Assembly (NCBI GenBank): GCA_902785855.1
Contig: CADAAJ010000013.1
Coordinates: forward strand, 1 to 52,151
Length of the DNA: 52,151 nt
Source: an uncultured Methanobrevibacter sp.
GTDB lineage: Archaea > Methanobacteriota > Methanobacteria > Methanobacteriales > Methanobacteriaceae
Reading direction: 5' to 3'
Shown: piece by piece, positions 35,674 to 44,403 of the stretch
Numbering within the stretch: position 1 is the first letter of the stretch
How the letters are laid out: each line of letters opens with the position of its first letter
The notes under the pieces: generated by a model
The model's database searches: none
What the model was told of the DNA's origin: nothing
What the model saw: only the letters and a program-made list of their open reading frames with translations
Position numbers and translations under genes: made by a program

Positions 35674-37850
35674 ATTTTTACAGAAAATTTTTTATTAATA
35701 TCATAATTTGCATTATTTAAAATAATCTGCATTTTATGAGTTCCTTTGGATAATTTTTTAGTGCTCAACTTAAAAATACCATTGGAATTTGTTTTGACAA
35801 CACGAGATTTAAAGTTACTTCCAGTATAAACTCTAAGTTCAAAATTGGTTTTCTTAATAACATTTCCGCTTGCCTTATTTTTAACAGTCACACTTAATTT
35901 AGATGGACATTTAACTTTTTTAGGAGCTACAACCTTAGCAGAAGCTTTATTAATTTTTACCCATGATTTTGTCTTAGATAATTTAATATTATTATTTCCG
36001 GCTTTAACAACAACCTTATGTTTTCCAACACCATTTTTTGAAACATCAATAGTAACTAAACCTTTTTCATTACTTACACCAGTATAAGTAACATAAGATT
36101 TACCAGTATAAACATATACTTTAACTTTTGCATCGGAAATAGGATTATTAGTTTTTGAATTTTTAACATAGAATTTTAATAATCTTTCTGATGCATATGT
36201 TGTTGTTAAAGGACTTATTGCAATCTTACTTGGAGACTGAATAATGTTAATAGTTTCAGGATTAGTATAAGCAACACCATTATACATTGAAACAGATACT
36301 TTATATTGTCCCACATCTACACTAAATGGAAGAGTTAAAGTTAAAACTCCATTTGAATCTGTTTTATATATCTTAGATTTATAGGACTTATCACCCTCAA
36401 GCCTTACTCTGACATCCTGTGAAAGCGGCATTCCCCAAGGTGAAAATAATTTAAGAACCATTTTAACTTGATCGAAATAAGTTATTTCATGATCCACATT
36501 AACCATATATGCGCCATAAACATCAGGAGCTTCTGGTGCTGAGTTAGAAACATATTCACAGTCTACTGAAGCAATAGATTGAATTATTGAATAAACTGCA
36601 CCACCTTTTTTAGAAGCAGAATTTTCAAAAAATTTGGAAGTATTTACAACACTATTATCACTTCTTATAAATAATGCTCCTCCATATTCAGCAGAATTAT
36701 TTTCAAAATAGGAACCTGATACCTTAACAGAACCTTCTTTTGAAAAAATAGCTCCACCTTTTTCTATAGCATGATTATCAATGAATCTGCAATTAAACAC
36801 CTCAGTCAAACCATATTTGGAATATAATGCCCCACCTTCTATTGAAGCAGTATTTTTTGTAAAATTACAATCAGATATTACAACATTTGAACGATATTGG
36901 TCTTCAAATACTTTAACACGGATTGCACCACCAGTAGCACCATAATTATTCTCAAAAACACAGTTTTTAACTAATGCAGATAAAGATGCATCTAAAATTA
37001 CAGTTGCTCCTTTATCTGATGCAACATTATTTCTAAAAGTTGAATCCAAAATTTCTCCTTGTCCTAATTCATCCAAATAAATTGCTCCACTACTGAAAGC
37101 AGTGTTATTTTCAAATAAACACTTTTCAACATGTAAAGTACTTAATTTATTTGTTGAATTGGAAAAACTGACAACTAAAATAGTGGTCAAATATGCATTG
37201 TTTTTAGTGAAATTGGAATTATACAATTTTAAATTGGAATCAAGATACACACATATAGCACTACCCATTCCAGCTTTAAAATCTTGCCATTCAGCATCAC
37301 TTTCACGAATAGCAGAATTATTTTCAAATATACTGTCATAAGAAGTTAAATTAGTAGTTAAATGACAATATATAGCTCCGCCATTTGAGTTATATACTTT
37401 GTTATTTTTGAAAACACAATTATGGAGTACAAGATTTGATTTCTCAGATAAATATACTGCACCACCACTGTCTTCAGAATAACAATTAATAATCGTTACA
37501 TTATTAAAAACAACATTGCAGTTAGAATCAATTAAAAATCCTCTCATTAAATTACTTCCATCAATATAAGAATTGGAATCACCTTCCAAAGTTATATTTT
37601 TAGATATTCTTATACCATCAGTAATTGATTGATCTACCTGAGAATTATATTTATAATTTTCAGAAATATGTATAACATCCCCATCTTTTGCATTGGAAAT
37701 TTCTTTAGACAAATCACTGAAAGATTTAACGGAATCCTCATTTAAAATATCATCAGAAGTAACGTTATCAAGAGGTTGAGCTTGAACATTGCTCATAGTT
37801 AATAAAATAAAAAATAATATAAAAAATATTATTGAAAATTTTTTAAACAA
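35667..37850 (-). CDS. Adhesin-like protein with beta-helix and two Ig-like domains
   Basis: The 727-residue product has a signal peptide (about residues 1-24, ending VQAQPLD), then a beta-helix region of about residues 35-440. This region has repeats such as VFENNYGATGGAI and YFENNSAEYGGALFIRS. Two Ig-like domains follow, at about 460-550 and 550-727 (SNEKGLVTIDVSKNGVGKHKVVVKAG and TNSNGIFKLSTKKLSKGTHKMQI). Unlike the large adhesin gene, it lacks a C-terminal membrane anchor. It could be released, or bound through its basic C terminus to pseudomurein. It is intact. The gene is closed by a hairpin and has no partner gene. Confidence 0.82.
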   Translation of the reverse strand: MFKKFSIIFFILFFILLTMSNVQAQPLDNVTSDDILNEDSVKSFSDLSKEISNAKDGDVIHISENYKYNSQVDQSITDGIRISKNITLEGDSNSYIDGSNLMRGFLIDSNCNVVFNNVTIINCYSEDSGGAVYLSEKSNLVLHNCVFKNNKVYNSNGGAIYCHLTTNLTSYDSIFENNSAIRESDAEWQDFKAGMGSAICVYLDSNLKLYNSNFTKNNAYLTTILVVSFSNSTNKLSTLHVEKCLFENNTAFSSGAIYLDELGQGEILDSTFRNNVASDKGATVILDASLSALVKNCVFENNYGATGGAIRVKVFEDQYRSNVVISDCNFTKNTASIEGGALYSKYGLTEVFNCRFIDNHAIEKGGAIFSKEGSVKVSGSYFENNSAEYGGALFIRSDNSVVNTSKFFENSASKKGGAVYSIIQSIASVDCEYVSNSAPEAPDVYGAYMVNVDHEITYFDQVKMVLKLFSPWGMPLSQDVRVRLEGDKSYKSKIYKTDSNGVLTLTLPFSVDVGQYKVSVSMYNGVAYTNPETINIIQSPSKIAISPLTTTYASERLLKFYVKNSKTNNPISDAKVKVYVYTGKSYVTYTGVSNEKGLVTIDVSKNGVGKHKVVVKAGNNNIKLSKTKSWVKINKASAKVVAPKKVKCPSKLSVTVKNKASGNVIKKTNFELRVYTGSNFKSRVVKTNSNGIFKLSTKKLSKGTHKMQIILNNANYDINKKFSVKIK

Positions 37851-37880
37851 ATTATCACCAAAAAAATAAATTTTAAGGGG

Positions 37881-38903
37881 TTATAATAATTCATTTCTTA
37901 AATCAATCGTATCTTTTAAATCTGGGCCTGTAGAAATTATAGTTACTGGAACCCCAGTTTCAGATTGAATTTCTTCAATGAATTTTTTAGTATCTACAGA
38001 TAAATCATTAAAGTCCTGAGTTCTTGCACAGTCAGGATATAAACGGTCAACACAGGTTAAAGCAATTTGAGTAGCACCATTAATCCTGCAGGATTCTTTT
38101 GCAAGTTCCATATCAAAGTAACCAATACGTCTCCTACGTCCAGTCACTACCCCATATTCTTCTAATCCTTTTTCTTCAGCTTCTTTTTGAGTCATTTCTG
38201 TTGGGAATGGACCTTCACCAACACGAGAAATATAAGCTTTAAATACATTGATAACTTCATCAATTTTAGTTGGTCCAACACCTACATCAGCAGCAAATGT
38301 TGATGCAGTAGTATCCTTACTTGTAACAAAAGGATAAGTTCCATAATAAAGTGATAAGGCAAATCCTTGTGAACCTTCAATAAATACTTCTTCACCATTA
38401 TCAATAGCTTCATTACAAGCTAAAGATACATCAGTAATATATTCTTCAAGTTCAGGAATATCACGAGCTAAATCAATAGTTCTCATCACACGATCAGAAT
38501 TTGCAGGACCACAACCAGATCCAGTACTACCAATCTTTTTAGCTAAATGTTGAGAAGATTTATCCCTATTCATGTGGTCTTCCTTAATAATAGCACATCT
38601 AGGGTCAACACACATTCTTTCTTTTACATTATATTTCTTTAAATTCTCAAATTCACTAAATAAAACATCTGGATTTACTAAAACTCCTGCACCAATCATG
38701 AGTTTAGCACCAGTATGTACAAAACCAGAAGGAGTGAGCCTTAAACCATATTTTTCCCCATTAAACTCTACAGAATGGCCTGCATTAGGACCAACACCTG
38801 CACGAGCTATAATGTCTGGTTTATCAGAGTCACAAAGGTAAGTAATACATTTTCCTTTACCTTCGTCTCCCCAAGCACCTCCAACTAAAATACTACAAGT
38901 CAA
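37881..38903 (-). CDS. purA: Adenylosuccinate synthetase
   Basis: PurA couples IMP and aspartate using GTP to make adenylosuccinate, the first committed step to AMP. The 340-residue product is the short archaeal form, about 90 residues less than the bacterial enzyme. It has the GDEGKGK loop at 12-18, GPNAGHS near 38-44, a [12 protein letters not shown] segment and [10 protein letters not shown]. The start is TTG 38903, set by AAGGAG eight bases before it; the encoded start [15 protein letters not shown] fits the family with no room for an ATG. It is monocistronic. Confidence 0.95.
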   Translation of the reverse strand: MTCSILVGGAWGDEGKGKCITYLCDSDKPDIIARAGVGPNAGHSVEFNGEKYGLRLTPSGFVHTGAKLMIGAGVLVNPDVLFSEFENLKKYNVKERMCVDPRCAIIKEDHMNRDKSSQHLAKKIGSTGSGCGPANSDRVMRTIDLARDIPELEEYITDVSLACNEAIDNGEEVFIEGSQGFALSLYYGTYPFVTSKDTTASTFAADVGVGPTKIDEVINVFKAYISRVGEGPFPTEMTQKEAEEKGLEEYGVVTGRRRRIGYFDMELAKESCRINGATQIALTCVDRLYPDCARTQDFNDLSVDTKKFIEEIQSETGVPVTIISTGPDLKDTIDLRNELL

Positions 38904-39061
38904 TTTAATAACTCCTTAAATATCAATAATTAGAAAATTAACAAAAATTTTCATAACAATAATATTATATAATTACTAATTAAAAAGGTTTTGGAATATT
39001 ATACCCAATATAACACAAAATATATTTAACTAATATTAAAACCCGAGAAAAAAAGAAAAAA

Positions 39062-39652
39062 TTATTTAAAAGATAAAAGCGGATGGTTTTCACACATAGG
39101 ATCCTTAATGATATTTCTTTTTAAATGATATTTTAATAAATAAAGCATCCATTGATTTGAAAGTTCTCTTAGTGACATATCATCAAGCCTTTCTGAAGGT
39201 GAAAAGAAATCCATTTGATTTCCACCGGCAACAATAGCAACATCCTTTGTTTCAATCAACATGAAAAAATCATTACGGATATTGTGAATATCAAAATCAT
39301 CAACACTTGAAACTGTTTTTTCTTTATTGAAATTATAAAAAAATGTGTTTAAATATTCAAAGTCAATGAATTTAACCTCTTCAATATTAAACAGAACATC
39401 TTCGCTTAACAGCTGATGTTTATAATTATATTTAGATAAAAAATCTATATCCCAAATGTTATTGTAAAAAACAGATAAAAAGGATTCACCTGCAAAACGA
39501 ACTGTAAGAGAAAAATCATCATCAAATTTATGAGATCCTAACTCCACATCTTTAAATTCCAAATAAACTGAATCCTGAGCTATTTCAACAGAAGTTAATT
39601 TTCCTGAATTAATAATAACATCACGAATTAATTTTAATGACCTTACATTCAT
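39062..39652 (-). CDS. Conserved hypothetical protein, last gene of the dapL operon
   Basis: I do not recognise this 196-residue product. It is soluble, with two beta-rich parts (TSVEIAQDSVYLEFKDVELG and LTVRFAGESFLSVFYNNIWDID) and a helical C-terminal part (SLRELSNQWMLYLLKYHLKRN). The start is ATG 39652, because AGGTG lies just before it, rather than the longer form beginning at 39682. The ATG lies three bases inside the end of the DUF6891-like gene. It may work with that gene and the DUF6882-like gene, whose acidic, cytosolic character it shares. Confidence 0.62.
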   Translation of the reverse strand: MNVRSLKLIRDVIINSGKLTSVEIAQDSVYLEFKDVELGSHKFDDDFSLTVRFAGESFLSVFYNNIWDIDFLSKYNYKHQLLSEDVLFNIEEVKFIDFEYLNTFFYNFNKEKTVSSVDDFDIHNIRNDFFMLIETKDVAIVAGGNQMDFFSPSERLDDMSLRELSNQWMLYLLKYHLKRNIIKDPMCENHPLLSFK

Positions 39653-39653
39653 T

Positions 39654-40244
39654 CTAACACCTATTTTTAGTGAAAACCTCATATGCTCCTTCTATTTCAT
39701 AATCTTTATTGAAATCAAATGATTTATCCCATGAAAACGGATCAATTACAATCTGGTTGTTAACTGTTCCGTCCCAGTCAATATTAAAATTTTCCTCTTT
39801 TAAATTTTCTGCAACAGTATTTCCAATTTCAACTGCTTTATCAATATTATTTTCAAAGTCCCCAAAGGTTATTCTTAATTTGTTGTCAAAAATCGCTTCT
39901 TCAATATCTTCAAATGTATAAAAACAAAACCCAATAGGATTGAATTTGTTATTTGTTAAATGAACAAATAACTCAAAAGCATCCCCCACACCTTCTTCAA
40001 TATCATAGCCACAGTTATGAATTGCAACAATATCCTGTGAAGCCAAATTATTAAAAACTCTCTCCAGTTTAGAAAAATTATCATTGGAATAATTATTTAA
40101 AGAAATATCCACTTTGGAAAAGTCAATATCTTCTTCAATAAATTGGTCTTGGAGAATTTCAATAATTTCATCACAAGAAAAAAATCCAGATTTAGCCAGT
40201 AAATCTATCATATATTCTAATTCTTCAGCTAAATCCTGATTCAT
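39654..40244 (-). CDS. DUF6891-like protein
   Basis: The 196-residue product fits DUF6891, a family mostly known from bacteria: a helical N-terminal part (EELEYMIDLLAKSGFFSCDEIIEIL), HNCGYDIEEGVGDAFELF near 95-112, GFCFYTFEDIEEAIFDNKLRITFGDF and a C-terminal NIDWDGTVNNQIVIDP. No enzyme residues are obvious. GTGAT, within the gap after the previous gene, provides a ribosome site. It follows the DUF6882-like gene by seven bases. The role is unknown; the two families may act together. Confidence 0.6.
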   Translation of the reverse strand: MNQDLAEELEYMIDLLAKSGFFSCDEIIEILQDQFIEEDIDFSKVDISLNNYSNDNFSKLERVFNNLASQDIVAIHNCGYDIEEGVGDAFELFVHLTNNKFNPIGFCFYTFEDIEEAIFDNKLRITFGDFENNIDKAVEIGNTVAENLKEENFNIDWDGTVNNQIVIDPFSWDKSFDFNKDYEIEGAYEVFTKNRC

Positions 40245-40251
40245 AATATCA

Positions 40252-40941
40252 CTAATCTTCTTCTAAAAGCATTTGAATATGAGTTACATTTCCTCTTTCA
40301 GTAAAACCAACAATAATACGGCTTTCACCTAATTTTGCAACTGAAAAATCACTTTGTGCTTTATATTCATATCCTTTAAGTTTTGTATATGATTCAAATG
40401 CAATTTTAGGATAGACATTGAAATTCTTTTGAAAAGTTGCAAAAGTATCTCTAAATTTCTCAACAGAATTATTTTCAACAATCAAATCAGAATCAATAGC
40501 TACAAAAATATCCAATCCTTCTTCACTAACAGCATAATATGCATCCATATCCAAAATTGATACAGCTGCCATAGCTAAAGTATGACATGCATTGAAATCA
40601 GACTGAATTACTTCACAATTAAATTCAGAAATATTAAATTCATCACCAATAGCTTTAACCTGACTAGAAGCAGAAATCAAATCTTTTGGAAAAATATCTT
40701 CACTGCCCCAAGCCCATGACCACTGGTTTAATTCCTGAGCATAAAATCCAAGAATCTGAATTGGCAAATCAATATTATCAAATGAAATAACACCATTTTC
40801 AATATCAAGTTGGCCAACAGTTTCACCGATTAATTCAGAAAGATTTTCTTGTTTATCTAAAGCTGAAGCACCATATTTGGATAGAACAACTTTAAATGAA
40901 TCTCCTTCATCAATAGTTACTGGTTTTTCTATTTGTTTCAA
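40252..40941 (-). CDS. DUF6882-like protein
   Basis: The product resembles DUF6882 by its WSWAWGSEDIFPKDLISASSQVKAIGDEF segment (near 75-105), HTLAMAAVSILDMDAYYAVSEEG and DIFVAIDSDL. Two starts are possible. GTG 40950 abuts the dapL stop (TAGGTG), while TTG 40941 has that same AGGTG five bases upstream as a ribosome site. I prefer TTG (229 residues). The family is mostly bacterial and uncharacterised. It is co-transcribed after dapL, with no gap. Confidence 0.6.
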   Translation of the reverse strand: MKQIEKPVTIDEGDSFKVVLSKYGASALDKQENLSELIGETVGQLDIENGVISFDNIDLPIQILGFYAQELNQWSWAWGSEDIFPKDLISASSQVKAIGDEFNISEFNCEVIQSDFNACHTLAMAAVSILDMDAYYAVSEEGLDIFVAIDSDLIVENNSVEKFRDTFATFQKNFNVYPKIAFESYTKLKGYEYKAQSDFSVAKLGESRIIVGFTERGNVTHIQMLLEED

Positions 40942-40950
40942 ATTAAACAC

Positions 40951-42186
40951 CTAAAATTTTAATTTTGAGATTCTATCCATTGCTTCAATTGTATTTTCCA
41001 ATGTGTTAAATGCTGTGAGTCTTAAATAACCTTCACCACTTGGACCAAATCCGGAACCCGGAGTTCCAATAACATTAGCTTCATTTAATAATAAATCAAA
41101 GAATGCCCAAGAATCCATATCATTAGGAGTTTTTACCCAGATATATGGTGAACTTACCCCACCATAAACTTCAAGTCCTAAATCAGTTAAAGATTGGCGG
41201 ATAATTTTTGCATTTTCCATGTAATAATCAATTGTTTGTCTGATTTGTTTTTTACCTTCATCACTGTAAGTTGCTTCAGCTGCTCTTTGAACAGGATATG
41301 ATACTCCATTAAATTTAGTGGTTTGTCTTCTGTTCCATAACGGATTAATTTCAACTTCTTTTCCATTTGAATCATAACCCATTAATTGTTTAGGAACAAT
41401 TGTATATGCACAACGAGTTCCGGTAAATCCTGCAGTTTTTGAAAAGCTTTTAAATTCAATTGCAACATCTTTAGCACCTTCAATTTCATAAATTGTATGA
41501 GGCACATTATCTTCACTTACAAATGCTTCATAAGCAGCATCAAATAAAATAATAGCTTTATTTTCTTTTGCATAATCAATGAAAACTTTTAACTGATCTT
41601 TAGTTAAGGTAGTACCAGTAGGATTATTCGGATAACATAAATAAATAATATCAACAGGTTCTTTTGGAAGTTCAGGAACAAAACCGTTTTCAGCATTACA
41701 TTTAAGGTAAGTTAAACCTTCATACATTCCGTCTTCACCCATTTCACCAGTTCTTCCTGCCATAACATTAGTATCAACGTAAACTGTGTAAACAGGATCT
41801 GTGACAGCTATCTTATTGTCAATTCCAAAAATTTCCTGAATATTACCTGTATCACATTTTGCTCCATCACTAATAAATACTTCAGAAACATCAAGAGATA
41901 CACCATATTTTTCATAATCGTTTTTAATAATAGCTTCAGCTAAAAAATCATAACCTTGTTCGGGACCATATCCCATAAAAGTTTCAGAATCACCCATTTC
42001 ATCAACAGCATTATTAAAAGCTTTAAGAACTGCTGGGACTAAAGGTTTTGTTACATCACCAATACCCATTTTAATAATATCTGCATCAGGATTAGCTTTA
42101 CTAAATTCTGCTTCTCTTCTAGCAACTTCAACAAAAAGATAACTACTTTTTAATTTAAGGAAATTTTCATTAATTTTAACAACCAT
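40951..42186 (-). CDS. dapL: LL-diaminopimelate aminotransferase
   Basis: DapL converts tetrahydrodipicolinate directly to LL-diaminopimelate, the one-step route of Methanobacteriales to lysine. The 411-residue product is a PLP class I/II aminotransferase. It has [13 protein letters not shown] near the start, the DAAYEAF aspartate, the SFSKTAGF lysine that holds PLP, and a C-terminal [15 protein letters not shown] arginine. I chose ATG 42186, with AGAGGT upstream, over an in-frame ATG at 42267. The upstream one adds 27 non-family residues, and GGTGAT sits too close to it to serve as its site. It heads a four-gene operon. Confidence 0.94.
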   Translation of the reverse strand: MVVKINENFLKLKSSYLFVEVARREAEFSKANPDADIIKMGIGDVTKPLVPAVLKAFNNAVDEMGDSETFMGYGPEQGYDFLAEAIIKNDYEKYGVSLDVSEVFISDGAKCDTGNIQEIFGIDNKIAVTDPVYTVYVDTNVMAGRTGEMGEDGMYEGLTYLKCNAENGFVPELPKEPVDIIYLCYPNNPTGTTLTKDQLKVFIDYAKENKAIILFDAAYEAFVSEDNVPHTIYEIEGAKDVAIEFKSFSKTAGFTGTRCAYTIVPKQLMGYDSNGKEVEINPLWNRRQTTKFNGVSYPVQRAAEATYSDEGKKQIRQTIDYYMENAKIIRQSLTDLGLEVYGGVSSPYIWVKTPNDMDSWAFFDLLLNEANVIGTPGSGFGPSGEGYLRLTAFNTLENTIEAMDRISKLKF

Positions 42187-42437
42187 AATTAAACCTCTAA
42201 TAACTTTATTAAATAGGCATAAATTTAATTTATTCCTTGAAAAGGTTAAACAATAATTAATATACATATCACCACTTTCAAATTCTAGAAAAAAAATGAT
42301 GAAAATTATTATTATTTATTAAATATTTATTTAAACCTATATTTAACTTAAACTAAATTAAAAAATTAAAGGCTAAAAATTACTTAAAAAAATTTTATCA
42401 AAAAATGATTTTAATAAAAATATTTAAATTAAGAAAT

Positions 42438-42449
42438 ATTTATATATTA
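42438..42449 (+). promoter_or_regulatory. TATA box for the anchored disordered protein gene
   Basis: ATTTATATATTA is a strong archaeal TATA box centred about 32 bases before the ATG at 42476, so the leader should be about seven bases or less. Confidence 0.5.
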
Positions 42450-42475
42450 AACATATAGTATAGGGTTGGGAAAAA

Positions 42476-43915
42476 ATGAATGAAAATACTATATTACTTT
42501 GGGTAGCAATAGCAATTGTTGGAATAATCACAATTATAATTGTTAAATTATATTTTAGTGACGATGAATCAGATGATGAAGAAAGTTCATCACTAAGTGA
42601 TGAAGACATTCTTGGAGATTTAATGCCAAATATGGAAAATATTGTCCCTAAAAGTAATTCAACTCCACAATATGATTTATCACCCGAAACTCCGGGTAGA
42701 TTTCATGATTTTTTTAAAGGAAACTCAAAATCAACCCCAAGAAATGATGATTATGTTACACACGAATCTTCAGATAATGATTTGAAAAATTATGATTATG
42801 AATCTGAAAATAAAGTACTTATTAATTATAATAATAGTGTTGCGAAAACACAAGAACCAATGAAAAAAACCCAGATTGATATTATGACACGTAATAATGA
42901 TAAAACCGAATTAAAAGATTTATTTACTATTGATGAATTAATTGAAGAATCAAAAAGAAAAGATAATGCCCGAGAAAAAGAATCTCAAAAAATTAGAAAA
43001 GAAAAAGAGGACTTAACTGAGATTAAAGAAAGCATTAAAAATAAAAAGGAAAACAATGTGGAAGAGCCTCTAATCGAAGAAGTTATTGAAGAAGCTGATA
43101 AAAGTAAAGATACACAAACCACAATTAAAAAAGAAATACCAAGCATTACTTCACAAAAAGATATAGACAATGCGATTGAAACTGCTTCAAGAGAAAAACC
43201 TGAAAAAGAAACAAAATCTGCTTCTGAAGAGAAAAATATTACTGATGTATTATTAAATCAAAATGAACAAAAGCAGCAAACTGAAATAACCAAACCTGCT
43301 CTTAAAACTCCAAGTAAAGTTGGTGAGAAAAAAGATTATGAATTCGGAGCACCAATTGATGATGCTAACTTATTTGATGATGATAATGAAACTGAACCAG
43401 ACATGGATTTAGATTATAGAAACGATTTAAACAAATTTACAAATAAAATTAAAGGATCAAAAATCTTCCAGGATGTTAAAGAAAAACTTGTATCTGAAGA
43501 TGACTATGGTGATGAGTTTATTGATGATGAAACATACATCAGAAATGTCAATGAATATGATGAATATGACGAATATGAACCAATTATCAATGAAACCCAC
43601 ATAGATTATGATGCAAGTTATGATGAATACCACAACATCAGTTATGAAGAAAGATTAAGAAAATCAAACACCAAAAAAGTATTTAAAGATGTGGAAAAAG
43701 CTGCTGAAATTAAAGAAAAACCTGCAAGAGACAATATAAAAATTACTTTAAACAATGAAGAAGTTGTACTTAAAAAAGGCGCTGAAATAATATTTAACCA
43801 TGAAGGTGAAACCTATTCAAGTCAGGTTTATGCAATTAAAGGTGATGACATTCATGTTAAATACAGACGTAAAAATATAACTATTAGTGCAAAAGATGTG
43901 AAAAAGGTATATTAA
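42476..43915 (+). CDS. Membrane-anchored, largely disordered acidic protein with a C-terminal beta domain
   Basis: The 479-residue product starts with one membrane helix (about residues 7-25). A long charged region rich in Asp, Glu, Lys and Ser follows (about 28-395), including a Lys/Glu-rich helical part (about 150-195) and tyrosine-rich repeats (YDEYDEYEP). It ends in a compact domain of about 75 residues (KITLNNEEVVLKKGAEIIFNHEGETY ... VYAIKGDDIHVKYRRKNITI), which looks like a small beta barrel. I know no family name. It may tether a nucleic-acid- or protein-binding head to the inner face of the membrane. Only a short TATA-driven leader is present. Confidence 0.6.
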   Translation: MNENTILLWVAIAIVGIITIIIVKLYFSDDESDDEESSSLSDEDILGDLMPNMENIVPKSNSTPQYDLSPETPGRFHDFFKGNSKSTPRNDDYVTHESSDNDLKNYDYESENKVLINYNNSVAKTQEPMKKTQIDIMTRNNDKTELKDLFTIDELIEESKRKDNAREKESQKIRKEKEDLTEIKESIKNKKENNVEEPLIEEVIEEADKSKDTQTTIKKEIPSITSQKDIDNAIETASREKPEKETKSASEEKNITDVLLNQNEQKQQTEITKPALKTPSKVGEKKDYEFGAPIDDANLFDDDNETEPDMDLDYRNDLNKFTNKIKGSKIFQDVKEKLVSEDDYGDEFIDDETYIRNVNEYDEYDEYEPIINETHIDYDASYDEYHNISYEERLRKSNTKKVFKDVEKAAEIKEKPARDNIKITLNNEEVVLKKGAEIIFNHEGETYSSQVYAIKGDDIHVKYRRKNITISAKDVKKVY

Positions 43916-43924
43916 CTACCTTAT

Positions 43925-44395
43925 TCACTTATTTTCATGATTAATTCTATATTCACCATTTTCAACAATATATTTAGGTACACTAATTTTTAAAGAACGG
44001 ATAATGTTTAAATAAAAGTCATCCAATTCTCTATCAGCATAAGGATAAGTAAATTCAAAAATATATAAATTATTATCCTCAACATATAAAAATTCATTGC
44101 GTTTTATTTCATTTTCACCATCTGAAAAAGAAGAAACAACCATATAATAAATATCTTCATTAATGGCAATGAAATCTGAATTTATCAAAGAGATTTTATC
44201 ATTATTTTTTAAATTTTTTTCAATATCTTCCCTAATTTCAGGAAGTCCTACAAGAGTAGGTGTTGTTGAAAATTTAATTGACATTGGAATAGATGTATTT
44301 ACCAAATATAATTCAGTAAATTCATCTTTTGCATTAACAGGTTCAAAATCCTTAGGCATTAAAAGAGTTGAAAATCCATTTGTAAACATAGTCAT
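43925..44395 (-). CDS. Small conserved protein, faintly DcrB/PsbP-like
   Basis: The 156-residue product has no signal peptide. It opens with FSTLLMPKDFEPVNAK, then SIKFSTTPTLVGLPEIREDIEKNL, a MVVSSFSDGENEIKRNEFLYVEDNNLYIFEFTYP strand pair and YLNIIRSLKI. The order of strands and the closing helix recall the PsbP/DcrB fold, but this is a loose resemblance. Its ribosome site AGGTGAT overlaps the stop of gltX (TAGGTGA), and the ATG follows eight bases later, so it is made from the gltX transcript. No role in translation is evident. Confidence 0.6.
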   Translation of the reverse strand: MTMFTNGFSTLLMPKDFEPVNAKDEFTELYLVNTSIPMSIKFSTTPTLVGLPEIREDIEKNLKNNDKISLINSDFIAINEDIYYMVVSSFSDGENEIKRNEFLYVEDNNLYIFEFTYPYADRELDDFYLNIIRSLKISVPKYIVENGEYRINHENK

Positions 44396-44403
44396 TTTAT
44401 CAC

